Part shown: positions 1-8,868 of the stretch, piece after piece
Position numbering within the stretch: the first letter of the stretch is position 1
How the letters are laid out: every line of letters begins with the position of its first letter
From: Lautropia mirabilis
Lineage (GTDB): Bacteria; Pseudomonadota; Gammaproteobacteria; Burkholderiales; Burkholderiaceae_B
Reading direction: 5' to 3'
Length of the DNA stretch: 64,000 nt
Assembly (NCBI GenBank): GCA_945876565.1
Contig: CAMCOS010000001.1
Location: forward strand, 95,925 to 159,924
Position numbers and translations under genes: made by a program
The notes under the pieces: generated by a model
Databases searched by the model: none
What the model saw: only the letters and a program-made list of their open reading frames with translations
Told to the model about the DNA's origin: nothing

Positions 1-927
1 AAAGCCCTCGCCGGCCTATGCGAGCACGGCCAGGTCGACTTTCAGGAATGCACTCATATCCAGACTGAGATTCAGACCATTAGTTTCAAGGACGGTCGCG
101 ACCTGAATGCGCTCGAAAAAGTCGGCGCTGACTGGACGGCGCGGGCAGCACTGGCACTGGAACGTCGAAAGCAGGCAGAGCCGCCTCTGCGCTCGGCCGA
201 GAAGCAGGTTGCCGCCAAGGAGCAGCAGGCAAGGGCACTGAGAGTCCGGCGCAACACTGCGGCGCTGGAGCAGGATCGCGGGCAACGTCTGCTTGAGGAA
301 CTCGAACGCTGGGAGAAAGCCTCCGGCTCGCCGGAAGCCGCAGATCAACTGGAAAAGTCGATTGCCCGCAGCGCTGAAATCGAACAGAGCATCAATGCCG
401 CGCGAGTGCAGCTCGCGACGCTCCAGCACGAAAGGTCTGCCCGTGAAAAATCGCTAGGTAAGTTGACCGATCTGCTCGTGCAGGAACTGCTTTCGAAGGA
501 AGCCGTCGGCGTCCTGGAGGTACGCGATGAAACCCGGCCATTCCGCCTTTCGCTCCGTGGTGGAGAAGCCTTCCGCGTGTTGGAAATCCTGATTGGCGAC
601 TTGGTATGCCTGCTCGACGCCAGCAACCCGGCCAGCGCCTTCCCCGGCCTGCTGATCCACGATTGCCCGCGCGAAGCCGACATGGGGCCGCGGCCCTACC
701 GCGATTACCTCCACTTGATCGAGCGCATCGAGCGTGAGGCGTACGGTGATGCTGCACCATTCCAGTACATTGTCACCACCACCACACCGCCGCCCGAATC
801 TCTTCAGGACGAGCCGTACCTGCGCTTGACACTTGATCCGAGTCACGACGAGGAGTTGCTGTTTGGGCGGCGGTTCAGAACGCAGGTACAAACAGAGCCC
901 CTTCAACCGGCAGAGCGGCAGACATGA
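1..927 (+). CDS. C-terminal part of a coiled-coil ATPase (5' truncated by window edge)
   Basis: The frame is open from base 1 with no start, so only the last 308 codons are present; the ORF track lists just a 173-residue internal piece. Codons about 40-155 are rich in E, K, Q, R and A and look like a coiled coil, as in SMC/Rad50-like ATPases. A Walker B-like segment, GLLIHDCPREADM, lies near codons 217-229, and FQYIVTTTTPPP near codons 253-264 fits the segment after Walker B in this ATPase class. The Walker A would be upstream of the window. The stop overlaps the RT start as ATGA, so the two are very likely translated together and belong to one system. The family is not identified with certainty, and ATPase function is inferred from these partial motifs. 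Confidence 0.72.
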   Translation, partial: KALAGLCEHGQVDFQECTHIQTEIQTISFKDGRDLNALEKVGADWTARAALALERRKQAEPPLRSAEKQVAAKEQQARALRVRRNTAALEQDRGQRLLEELERWEKASGSPEAADQLEKSIARSAEIEQSINAARVQLATLQHERSAREKSLGKLTDLLVQELLSKEAVGVLEVRDETRPFRLSLRGGEAFRVLEILIGDLVCLLDASNPASAFPGLLIHDCPREADMGPRPYRDYLHLIERIEREAYGDAAPFQYIVTTTTPPPESLQDEPYLRLTLDPSHDEELLFGRRFRTQVQTEPLQPAERQT

Positions 928-3900
928 CCATCATTCAGGCGAAATATCAACAGCTGGCTCCGCGAAGCGACTTCCTGAGCGATGTCGTTGTATTGGCACA
1001 GGCATGGAAGAAGACCCATACGGCAATCCGGAAACACAACTGGTACGCCGATATGCTGGAGCTTGATTGCTCAACGGTCGACCTTCAACGCCAGCTAGGT
1101 ATATGGGCTGAAGCTGTGACCCACAAGAATTTCGCGCCTGACTTCATGCGGTTGGTGCCTGCGCCGAAGAATTCACGATGGGAGTTCCCGACTGACCCTG
1201 AAAAGATTCAACTCGATGTGCTGGATATTCTCAGTACAGATGCAGAGCGCCTTCGGAAGCATGATCAAAACATTCAGTTTGATGCTTGGCGTGTAGCGGA
1301 GACTGGGGCGAAAGGTAATACGACAAGGGAGCAAAAACTTCGTCCCCTTGCGCATCTCTCCATCCGGGATCAGACCTTGGCGACCGCTGTGATGCTCTGC
1401 TTGGCAGACGCGGTGGAAAGTGCTCAAGGAGACACATCTGAACGAGACGGTATCAAAGCCCAGAGAGCAGGTATTTTTAGCTATGGCAACCGCTTGCATT
1501 GCCGATGGGATTCGTCCACCAAACCTCGCCCACGAGCATGTTTCGGCTGGGGAAACTCACGCACCTATAGCCAGTACTTTCAGGACTATCGGGTGTTTCT
1601 GGCGCGGCCACGCGGGGTTTGTGCAGAACTGGCCACGCAATTACCGGCCGGGCGTGAGCTCTACGTGGTTTCGCTGGACATCAAGTCGTTCTTCGATCAG
1701 GTTGATCGCACTGCGCTTGTCGGCCAGCTCAAGCAGCTCTATGCCGAATTTGCCGAAAGCTTCGGCCTTCCGGCTTCACTCTTGGCAGACGATGAATTCT
1801 GGAAGATAGCCGAGCGCATATTTTCATGGCAATGGGAATCGGCGGATCAACAGTATGCGCCGTTAATTTCACCCGACTCCCCGTTGCCGACGGGTCTGCC
1901 ACAAGGATTGATTGCATCAGGCTTCCTGGCCAACGCTTACATGATTGGCTTTGACCGTTTGATGGGCGAGGCACTCAATGCCTTGAGCCCTGAAAATGAC
2001 TTCATCATCCGAGACTATTGTCGCTATGTGGATGATATTCGGTTGGTCGTGGAGGCGCGACATGGCGATGGCGAGGATGCCGAAAAATTGGCGCGTGACA
2101 TCAGTGCTCGGCTTGATGAGCTATTAAAGCGACACATTTTGCAGATTGGCGCCAAGATTCCCCTGGTGTTAAACGATGAGAAGACGGCGGTAACACCGTA
2201 CAGATCGATATCTGCACAAAATAACCTGTCGGCCTTGATGGAGCTTTTGCAGGAAGCAATCAGCGGAACGTTCGATTTGGATTCTCTGGCCCAGGCTGCC
2301 GGTGGGCTTGATGGATTGCTCTGGATGTCTGAACAGTTGGACGATCCTCAGGCGCGGAAGAAGTCGCCGCTGGATCTGGCCAACATTGCAGTGCCCAACA
2401 CAGACGTTCGCGACGATACGGTAAAGCGATTCGTCGCAACCCGCATTGCATCGGCCCTCCGCATGCGCTTGGCGATGACGGATACCGAGGGAAAGGCGGA
2501 CAACGAAGCGGCGATCAATGATGAAGTGAACGCCGGGGCCGCATTGAGCCACGAGTTCGAGGCCATGGCGCGAAAGCTGATCAAGTGTTGGGCGGACAAC
2601 CCTGCCCTGGCCTTGCTGTTGAGAGTTGGATTGGATCTGTTTCCTCACCCCAGACTACTCGGGCCAGTGTTGGATGCGCTCGAAAGCAAGCTATACGCAA
2701 TCGCCAGGAAGGATAACGAGACGGCTTCCCATGAGGTGAAGGTTGCCGAGTATGTGGCCGCGGATCTGTTGCGAGCGGGAGCTTCGGAAACCGGCTACCG
2801 AGAGGATGCCGAATATCCAGACGCTGCTGATATTGGCCAGTATCGGCGCGACCTTGCCATATTTGCTCGACAAGTCTTGATCGAGCGAGAAAGTCATTCA
2901 CCTTGGTATCTCCGACAGCAGGCTCTGCTATTTCTTGCCTCAGTCGGTGATCATTCAGCAGCAACCACGGTATCGTCGGACCACCCTGATAATTATTCTC
3001 GGCTCCATCAGGCGATGCTCTATTCGCCTTGTCGCGATACCGATTTGGAAATTGCACTACCGCTTGCGCTGGTTGGGCAGCAACTCTCACCAGCTCCTGA
3101 CCGTTTCGCGGCTTGGCTAAACGAATGCCTTCGAGCCAGCAGAGATACCGAGGTAATTCGGCGAAGTGTGCTTACGGTGGCGCTCAATCGGCCTGACTTG
3201 ATTCAGGCCGCGATCAAGATAAGAACAGGCAAATCGGCAAGTTGGCGGCAGTTTGTGCCAACTTCGCTGAAGGCGTCACGCAATGGATCCACCAAGAAGT
3301 CGTTGCGGCTCGACAAGGGCGCTCGTTTACCGCTACTGCGGCTGATCTCTGCTCCGTTCAATCCTTTTTCTCAGGAGAACGGGTTGCTCGTGCTGGCGCA
3401 GGCATTGCTGGAGAAACCAGACATCGAGAAGATTCTCGCCGCTGGGTTGCACATCGGCGAAATTGAGGCGACGTGCAAGGATTGGTCACGGATTCAATCA
3501 CTGCCCGAGCACGAGCCGGACTTTCTCGAAATCACATTTGACCGTGACCAGGGGGTTGATCCTCTTTACGAGCCCCCTCCTTGGGTTGAGTCAGATGTGG
3601 CATGGCTCTATGGTTTGGGGAGAATCCTTCGTGCCTGCATTACGGGTGAGTTTGACTTCACGGCGGGACGCTATCTCACGACGGAGGATGCTTCACGATA
3701 TTACGGCCTGCGATCCACGTGGTTCAAAAGGCGGTTTGGATTATTGAACACCGGTCGCGGCCTGCTCGATGAGCCTGCGCCAATCTCGCCATGGCTCTCA
3801 AGTTTATTGTCCGTGTTACTGCAATGGCCGGGTACGGATATCAGGGGAGAGAACGCGGCGAAGCTACTCTGCGCGAAAACCCGCGTCGAAATTCTCGAGT

Positions 3901-4889
3901 CGATTCAGGAACGCATCGCCGTGCAGCGTGCGCTATATGGCGGTCAATCGGGTACGCCTATGTACGTTGTGCCAACTCAGGAGGATCTGCCTCCGGTTGC
4001 ACGACCCATGCGCATCGCAGTGGTTCAACCAATGCTCCCACGTCGGGACCAGTTCAACACCAAAGAACCATGCCGCTGGTCGGGGAAGCTGATGGCCGAA
4101 CATCGCCGCCACTTGGCTGAGGTGTGTCGCCTGACTCACCAGAAGCTGAAGACCTGGGTAAGCGCCCAGAAGGATGGGAAGGAAGACGACCGGAATCGCG
4201 AACCGATGGTTGATCTGATTCTATTTCCTGAACTGTCTGTTCACCCCGAGCACATTTCCCACCTGCGAGCTCTCTCAGATAAGGTTAAGGCATCGATATT
4301 CGTCGGGTTGACCTTTATCCAGCCCCCTAGGCATGCGGCCCCGATCAACCAAGGTTTGTGGCTGATCCGAACTGAAAATCCTGGTGGCGGAAGAACCCTT
4401 CAGTATGCCTGGCAAGGGAAAAAGCACCCGACTTCGCTCGAAGAGAAGATGGGAGTCAAAGGACATCGCCCACATCAGGTTCTGGTGGAGTTCCCTATCG
4501 GCACCCACACGCCAACGCGAGTGGCAGCCGCCATCTGTTACGACGCGACAGACCTGGCTCTGGTGGCTGATTTGCGCGAGCGGTCAGACGTATTTCTGGT
4601 TGCCGCGCTCAACCAGGATGTTCAGACTTTTGACAACATGGTTGCGGCTCTTCATTTCCACATGTACCAGCCTGTCGTACTGGCCAACATGGGCGAATTC
4701 GGTGGATCGACTGCTCAGGCGCCGCTGCCAAAATATGAGCGGCTGATCGCGCATGTCCACGGCGGCAATCAGGTTGCCGTCAGCGTGTTCGAGATAGATC
4801 CCAGTCTATTCAAGACGATTGCCAAGCCAAAACCCACACATGACTTGAAGACGCCTCCCGCTGGATACAAAGGCCGGCCACCATGTTGA
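924..4889 (+). CDS. drt1: Reverse transcriptase-nitrilase fusion, defence-associated (DRT type 1 / UG1-like)
   Basis: A 1321-residue protein. The RT domain spans roughly residues 150-430: VVSLDIKSFFDQ (D252), LPTGLPQGLIASGFLANAYM, the catalytic YVDD at 368-371, and LNDEKTAV. Residues about 430-1020 are helical with no motif I recognise. A nitrilase domain begins near MRIAVVQP (1029), and its triad is visible as FPE (E1103), GKKHP (K1166/K1167) and AICYD (C1205). Fusion of an unknown-group RT to a C-terminal nitrilase defines UG1, shown in published work to give phage resistance as DRT type 1; related nitrilase RTs (UG5) are an alternative. All catalytic residues look intact. The start overlaps the upstream ATPase stop (ATGA), and a DUF3800 gene follows after 52 bases. 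That UG1 usually works alone, making the coupled ATPase unusual, is from memory. Confidence 0.9.
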   Translation: MTIIQAKYQQLAPRSDFLSDVVVLAQAWKKTHTAIRKHNWYADMLELDCSTVDLQRQLGIWAEAVTHKNFAPDFMRLVPAPKNSRWEFPTDPEKIQLDVLDILSTDAERLRKHDQNIQFDAWRVAETGAKGNTTREQKLRPLAHLSIRDQTLATAVMLCLADAVESAQGDTSERDGIKAQRAGIFSYGNRLHCRWDSSTKPRPRACFGWGNSRTYSQYFQDYRVFLARPRGVCAELATQLPAGRELYVVSLDIKSFFDQVDRTALVGQLKQLYAEFAESFGLPASLLADDEFWKIAERIFSWQWESADQQYAPLISPDSPLPTGLPQGLIASGFLANAYMIGFDRLMGEALNALSPENDFIIRDYCRYVDDIRLVVEARHGDGEDAEKLARDISARLDELLKRHILQIGAKIPLVLNDEKTAVTPYRSISAQNNLSALMELLQEAISGTFDLDSLAQAAGGLDGLLWMSEQLDDPQARKKSPLDLANIAVPNTDVRDDTVKRFVATRIASALRMRLAMTDTEGKADNEAAINDEVNAGAALSHEFEAMARKLIKCWADNPALALLLRVGLDLFPHPRLLGPVLDALESKLYAIARKDNETASHEVKVAEYVAADLLRAGASETGYREDAEYPDAADIGQYRRDLAIFARQVLIERESHSPWYLRQQALLFLASVGDHSAATTVSSDHPDNYSRLHQAMLYSPCRDTDLEIALPLALVGQQLSPAPDRFAAWLNECLRASRDTEVIRRSVLTVALNRPDLIQAAIKIRTGKSASWRQFVPTSLKASRNGSTKKSLRLDKGARLPLLRLISAPFNPFSQENGLLVLAQALLEKPDIEKILAAGLHIGEIEATCKDWSRIQSLPEHEPDFLEITFDRDQGVDPLYEPPPWVESDVAWLYGLGRILRACITGEFDFTAGRYLTTEDASRYYGLRSTWFKRRFGLLNTGRGLLDEPAPISPWLSSLLSVLLQWPGTDIRGENAAKLLCAKTRVEILESIQERIAVQRALYGGQSGTPMYVVPTQEDLPPVARPMRIAVVQPMLPRRDQFNTKEPCRWSGKLMAEHRRHLAEVCRLTHQKLKTWVSAQKDGKEDDRNREPMVDLILFPELSVHPEHISHLRALSDKVKASIFVGLTFIQPPRHAAPINQGLWLIRTENPGGGRTLQYAWQGKKHPTSLEEKMGVKGHRPHQVLVEFPIGTHTPTRVAAAICYDATDLALVADLRERSDVFLVAALNQDVQTFDNMVAALHFHMYQPVVLANMGEFGGSTAQAPLPKYERLIAHVHGGNQVAVSVFEIDPSLFKTIAKPKPTHDLKTPPAGYKGRPPC

Positions 4890-4941
4890 ATCGCATTCAA
4901 ATATTTGCCATTGAAACAGCACGGTCCGAAGGAATAATCAG

Positions 4942-5658
4942 ATGACCCAAGAAACCACCCTGAGAATTTACAACGTTTATTGCGATGAGTCGTGCCACTT
5001 GGAGCACGACGGGCAGCCCATCATGGCGTTTGGCGCAACTTGGTGCCCCAAGGACGAGGCGCACCGGCTGGCCACCGAACTCAGGGACATCAAGAGTCGT
5101 CATCGCGCGCGAGGCGAACTCAAGTGGTCAAAAATTTCAGCGGCACGTCTTCCGTTCTACCTGGAGCTGGTCGACTGGTTTTTAGCCGAGCAGCCGCTGC
5201 ATTTTCGTGGCCTGGTTGTGCTGGACAAGCAGAATCTTGATCATGCGTCATTCAATCAGGGTGATCACGACGTCTTTTATTACAAAATGCAGTTCTCGCT
5301 ACTGAACAAAATATTGAGCCCCGATAGCCGGTATGCGATATATCTGGATGTCAAGGACACCAGAAGCCGCCTCAAACTCAAGAAACTGAAAGAGGTGCTG
5401 TGCAATAACGTGTATGACTTCACCAGCGACATGATTGGTCATATCCAGAACATTCACTCTCATGAATCTGAGCTGATGCAGGTGGCCGACTTTCTGACCG
5501 GGGCACTGGCCTATCGACATCGAGGGCTATCCGGAAATCCCGCCAAAATGCAGGTGATCGAGCATCTCGAAACCCGTTGGGGACGGTCGCTCTTGCAGGC
5601 GACCTCGTTACGAGAGCAGAAGCTCAATATTTTCCTTTTCCGTCCAAGGCAGGCATGA
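4942..5658 (+). CDS. DUF3800 domain protein
   Basis: The 238-residue protein has the DUF3800 layout. It opens with YNVYCDESCHLE (the acidic DES motif) and has GELKWSKIS and RGLVVLDKQNL in the middle. An acidic YLDVKDTR follows, and it ends with HESELMQVADFLTGALAYR, where the conserved Q-AD motif lies. DUF3800 is thought to adopt an RNase H-like fold, so a metal-dependent nuclease role is possible but unproven. It recurs in prophages and defence islands. A Shine-Dalgarno GAAGGA lies about 8 bases before the ATG. It is 52 bases after the RT gene and one base before the next gene, so it probably shares the RT transcript. Confidence 0.82.
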   Translation: MTQETTLRIYNVYCDESCHLEHDGQPIMAFGATWCPKDEAHRLATELRDIKSRHRARGELKWSKISAARLPFYLELVDWFLAEQPLHFRGLVVLDKQNLDHASFNQGDHDVFYYKMQFSLLNKILSPDSRYAIYLDVKDTRSRLKLKKLKEVLCNNVYDFTSDMIGHIQNIHSHESELMQVADFLTGALAYRHRGLSGNPAKMQVIEHLETRWGRSLLQATSLREQKLNIFLFRPRQA

Positions 5659-5659
5659 C

Positions 5660-6136
5660 ATGGCCGCACATCCGACATGGCTGCCCGTAATATTTCCGAT
5701 GTCGCCTTGGTCAGAAGCAGTGATGGAAGCGCTTTATGCAATTTTCCGCCGCGACTTCGTCGACAACCCGGCGAGTTATCGAGGACACGGCGTATGGTTC
5801 TTCCCGGAAAAGGATCGCGGCAAGGAAAACATCTTCTGGCATTTGGTGGAGCGGGACGACAAGGGGACTGGCGCTCGCCTCCCGGATTTCCGTCGTTCTG
5901 AGAGATTGCCTTGGGCACGGCCAATGCTGGACAACCTGGGCCAGCCTGAAATTCTGGATTGGGACTATGCGGAAGGCGACAAAAGCATCCACACGTACGT
6001 ATGGCTCAAGGATTTCGACTATTTGATCGTGATGAAGAAGTACCCGAACGGGCAGCGCCGGTTGATAACGGCGTACTACGTCGATTACGAAAATACCCGC
6101 CGGAAACTACGGAAAAAATATGAGGGGCGGGTTTAG
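5660..6136 (+). CDS. Small basic protein, possible phage-type RNase/RelE-like toxin domain
   Basis: A 158-residue protein starting one base after the DUF3800 stop. The sequence has aromatic and basic patches (RLPDFRRSERLPWARPML, then HTYVWLKDFDYLIVMKK and RLITAYYVDYENTRRKLRKKYEG). The last part, a beta-strand pair around LIVMKK/RLITAYYV followed by a basic helix, resembles the core of phage Barnase-EndoU-ColicinE5-RelE-like nuclease families. I recognise this by pattern only and would not assign a catalytic residue. An internal ATG at codon 14 (MSPWSEAVM) could be the true start. The tight spacing suggests it works with the DUF3800 protein. Confidence 0.6.
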   Translation: MAAHPTWLPVIFPMSPWSEAVMEALYAIFRRDFVDNPASYRGHGVWFFPEKDRGKENIFWHLVERDDKGTGARLPDFRRSERLPWARPMLDNLGQPEILDWDYAEGDKSIHTYVWLKDFDYLIVMKKYPNGQRRLITAYYVDYENTRRKLRKKYEGRV

Positions 6137-6155
6137 ATGCTTGCAGAAATGAAAA

Positions 6156-6178
6156 GGCCGGCGCACGTGGCGTCGGCC
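6156..6178. other. Strong GC-rich hairpin between the toxin-like gene and the HNH gene
   Basis: GGCCGGCGC and GCGTCGGCC flank a 5-base loop ACGTG, pairing over nine positions with one wobble. On the plus strand no T-run follows, while on the minus strand the stem is followed by TTTTCATTTC, as in an intrinsic terminator. It may be a terminator, a processing site, or the edge of an integrated segment. Confidence 0.4.
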
Positions 6179-6243
6179 CAACTCCTTCTGCCTTTGGCAG
6201 ATGAGATGACCAAATTATGGTCGTCTGATCGGCGGAAGTCAAG

Positions 6244-7023
6244 GTGTTCAACAGAGCCGGGGGGCGCATGCTCTCGGAGTTGAAGCTGCTGACACTGGCC
6301 CAGCTGGAGAAGGCCGCCATTGATTCCGGCTTTGATGTTGTTGGCGGGCTTGCCAGCAGGCTGATGTCGTTTCGTAGCAGCCAGTGTCCGCTGAAGGTTT
6401 GGCTCGGCATTATGGATGCTCGGCCACTGGTAGGCCTTTCCATGGCGAATGTTGCGGCCGAGATGGATCGTCTATCGATCTCAGCTCCTTTACCAGTTGA
6501 AGGTTGCCATGCATGGATCACCGCTGCGGATTTCGTTGATCTTGATCACTTGCTCGGTCGCGCTTTTGCACTATCACGAGCCCTTCCGAATCAGTTGCTC
6601 GAATCGTGGGAGCACCAGGTTCAAACGCTTTCTGCCACTGAACGTGAATCGGTTGTCCGCCAACGCGTAGGACAGGAGTTGTTTCGGGAGGGACTCCTGG
6701 CGCTCTGGGCTGGGCGTTGCGCGGTGACAGGTTTGGACGAACCCGTGCTGCTACGCGCCAGCCACGCCAAGCCGTGGAAGGATGCAAATGATGCAGAGCG
6801 CCTCGACGTCTACAATGGCCTGCTACTTGCGGCACACTTGGATGCAGCCTTCGACAAAGGCCTGATCACTGTGGATGAGAAGGGCATCGTCGTTCCAAGC
6901 CCAACATTGTCGCAACTGTCACTCCAGATACTTGGCCTGACCAGCGATCGGTCGATTGTGCATCTACGTTCCCAGCATCATCCCTATATGCGATGGCATC
7001 GGGAACATGTATTCCGGAAATGA
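6244..7023 (+). CDS. HNH endonuclease domain protein (N-terminus possibly truncated)
   Basis: The C-terminal third carries an HNH_2-type signature: ALWAGRCAVTGL, then LLRASHAKPWKDA, then DVYNGLLLAAHLDAAFDKG. The N-terminal half (MLSELKLLTLAQLEKAA, CPLKVWLGIMDARPLVG) is the helical region found in this family. The track start is GTG at 6244 and an ATG lies at 6268; neither has a strong Shine-Dalgarno. In-frame sequence before 6244 still reads SAEVKV, which continues the family's usual AEVKVFNRAG pattern, but a TGA at 6226-6228 ends it. The gene may therefore have lost a short 5' portion. It is the last gene of the accessory block. Function on a particular DNA is unknown; a restriction or defence nuclease is the natural guess. 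Confidence 0.75.
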   Translation: MFNRAGGRMLSELKLLTLAQLEKAAIDSGFDVVGGLASRLMSFRSSQCPLKVWLGIMDARPLVGLSMANVAAEMDRLSISAPLPVEGCHAWITAADFVDLDHLLGRAFALSRALPNQLLESWEHQVQTLSATERESVVRQRVGQELFREGLLALWAGRCAVTGLDEPVLLRASHAKPWKDANDAERLDVYNGLLLAAHLDAAFDKGLITVDEKGIVVPSPTLSQLSLQILGLTSDRSIVHLRSQHHPYMRWHREHVFRK

Positions 7024-7236
7024 GTAGCCTTAACAGTGCTCGGCAACCTGATCGCTTGAAACACGTTCCTTTGTCATCGAACTTGAGCAGCTTCAGCATG
7101 CAAGCGATAATACGTTTTTCCCCTAGTGTCGAGTATTGGCACGGTCTTCAAGCGACGAAAAAACAGGACAAGGAACCGGATAAATTTCCTAGTAGCTGTC
7201 GGCATCGCATAGAAGAATTAACAGGATAGATTAACT
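7024..7236. other. Gap between the accessory block and trpG
   Basis: No convincing gene. The 78-residue ORF on the track here has low-complexity composition and overlaps the HNH gene end. The base composition drifts toward A/T near trpG. This is where a trpE-trpG junction would normally lie, so it probably holds the right edge of the accessory insertion and the promoter now serving trpGDC. I could not pick a specific promoter. Confidence 0.4.
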
Positions 7237-7824
7237 ATGCTACTGATGATCGACAATTACGATTCATTCACATACAACTTGGTGCAGTATTTTGGTGAAT
7301 TAGGCGAAGATGTTTGCGTATACCGCAACGATCAGGTAACGATAGAGGAAATTGAGAGCCTCCAGCCTGATCATATTTGCGTCTCACCCGGACCCTGCTC
7401 GCCTGCTGAAGCGGGTATTTCGGTGCCTTTGATCAAGCATTTCGCAGGCAAACTGCCGATTCTGGGGGTTTGCCTCGGGCACCAGTCGATTGGGGCCGCA
7501 TTTGGGGGGCGGATTGTTCGCGCCAAAGAGCTAATGCACGGCAAAACCTCCGACATCACCCACTTGGGCACAGACGTGTTTGCCAACTTGCCATCCCCAT
7601 ACACAGTCACGCGGTACCATTCTCTAGCCATTGAACGCGACACTTTGCCTCAGTGCCTGGTGGTGACAGCCGAAACACCGGACGGTGAAATCATGGGCAT
7701 CCGGCATCGGGATCTACCGATCTATGGCGTGCAGTTTCACCCAGAGTCGATCTTGACCGAGCACGGCCATGCGCTCTTGCAGAACTTTCTAAAACTGACA
7801 CACCCGATTGCCGCGGCAGCCTAA
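7237..7824 (+). CDS. trpG: Anthranilate synthase component II (glutamine amidotransferase)
   Basis: Supplies ammonia from glutamine to TrpE for anthranilate synthesis, the first step of tryptophan biosynthesis; the same subunit can serve 4-amino-4-deoxychorismate synthase. The 195-residue protein is a complete class I glutamine amidotransferase: [17 protein letters not shown] at the start, nucleophile C79 in [10 protein letters not shown], and H168/E170 in VQFHPESI. It starts a trpG-trpD-trpC cluster with 12 bases before trpD. The trpE partner expected upstream in betaproteobacteria is absent here; it must lie outside the window. Confidence 0.97.
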   Translation: MLLMIDNYDSFTYNLVQYFGELGEDVCVYRNDQVTIEEIESLQPDHICVSPGPCSPAEAGISVPLIKHFAGKLPILGVCLGHQSIGAAFGGRIVRAKELMHGKTSDITHLGTDVFANLPSPYTVTRYHSLAIERDTLPQCLVVTAETPDGEIMGIRHRDLPIYGVQFHPESILTEHGHALLQNFLKLTHPIAAAA

Positions 7825-7836
7825 CCGGAGACAGAC

Positions 7837-8868
7837 ATGACCATTACACCGAGTCAAGCGCTGTCTCGCTGCATTGAGCACCGGGAGATTTTTCATGATG
7901 AGATGCTGCACCTGATGCGCATGTTAATGCGCGGTGAAATGTCACCCACGATGGCAGCGGCCATCATCATGGGGTTGCGCGTCAAAAAAGAAACCATTGG
8001 TGAAATCACGGCGGCCGCCACGGTCATGCGCGAATTTGCCACGCCCGTAAAAACCACAAATGCGGCTGATTTGCTTGACCTGTGCGGCACAGGTGGCGAC
8101 GGCTCCAGCACCTTCAACATTTCGACCACCGCCATGTTTGTCGCCGCAGCAGCCGGTGTACCCGTGGCCAAACATGGCGGACGCAGCGCATCATCTCCAA
8201 GCGGAAGCGTCGACATCATCGAAGCACTTGGTGGGCGTGTCGATCTCACACCCGAGCAGGTGGCGCAATGCATCAGCGAAATCGGCATCGGGTTTATGTT
8301 TGCGCAGGCCCATCACAGCGCCATGAAGCACGTTGCACCAATACGCAAGGAACTTGGCGTTCGCACGATGTTCAACATCCTAGGGCCACTGACCAATCCG
8401 GCTGGCGCAAAAAACCAGATGATGGGCGTTTTCCATCCTGACCTCGTTGGCATTCAAGTGCGCGTGCTCCAGTCACTTGGCTCGCGCCACGTTCTGATCG
8501 TTCATGGTCGCGATGGCATGGATGAAGCATCACTGGGCGCAGCCACCATGGTGGGTGAACTCAAAGATGGCGAAGTGCATGAGTATGAAATTCACCCAGA
8601 AGACTTTGGCTTGACCATGATGTCAAACCGAAGCATCCGCATATCCACCAAAGAAGAGTCCAAGGCACTGGTGCTAGAGGCACTGGGCAACACCCCAGGC
8701 GCTGCACGTGACATCGTGGCCTACAATGCAGGCCTTGCGATCTATGCAGGCAACCGGGCCAGCAGCATGGCCGATGGCATCAAACAGGCGTTCGACCTCA
8801 TTGCCAGTGGTGCTGCACGTGACAAACTTGAGCAATTCTGTGCGCTCACTAGGAAATTGACTTCATGA
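7837..8868 (+). CDS. trpD: Anthranilate phosphoribosyltransferase
   Basis: Transfers the phosphoribosyl group of PRPP to anthranilate. The 343 residues match the family length. The PRPP-binding [14 protein letters not shown] lies near residue 86, followed by the anthranilate-site [13 protein letters not shown]. An SD-like CGGAGA precedes the ATG. The stop overlaps the trpC start as ATGA, indicating translational coupling. Confidence 0.97.
   Translation: MTITPSQALSRCIEHREIFHDEMLHLMRMLMRGEMSPTMAAAIIMGLRVKKETIGEITAAATVMREFATPVKTTNAADLLDLCGTGGDGSSTFNISTTAMFVAAAAGVPVAKHGGRSASSPSGSVDIIEALGGRVDLTPEQVAQCISEIGIGFMFAQAHHSAMKHVAPIRKELGVRTMFNILGPLTNPAGAKNQMMGVFHPDLVGIQVRVLQSLGSRHVLIVHGRDGMDEASLGAATMVGELKDGEVHEYEIHPEDFGLTMMSNRSIRISTKEESKALVLEALGNTPGAARDIVAYNAGLAIYAGNRASSMADGIKQAFDLIASGAARDKLEQFCALTRKLTS

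Noticed and set aside
2169-3090. Minus-strand ORFs of 159 and 169 residues inside the RT-nitrilase gene
   Set aside because: They lie wholly within the intact RT reading frame, lack start signals and show no protein family features.
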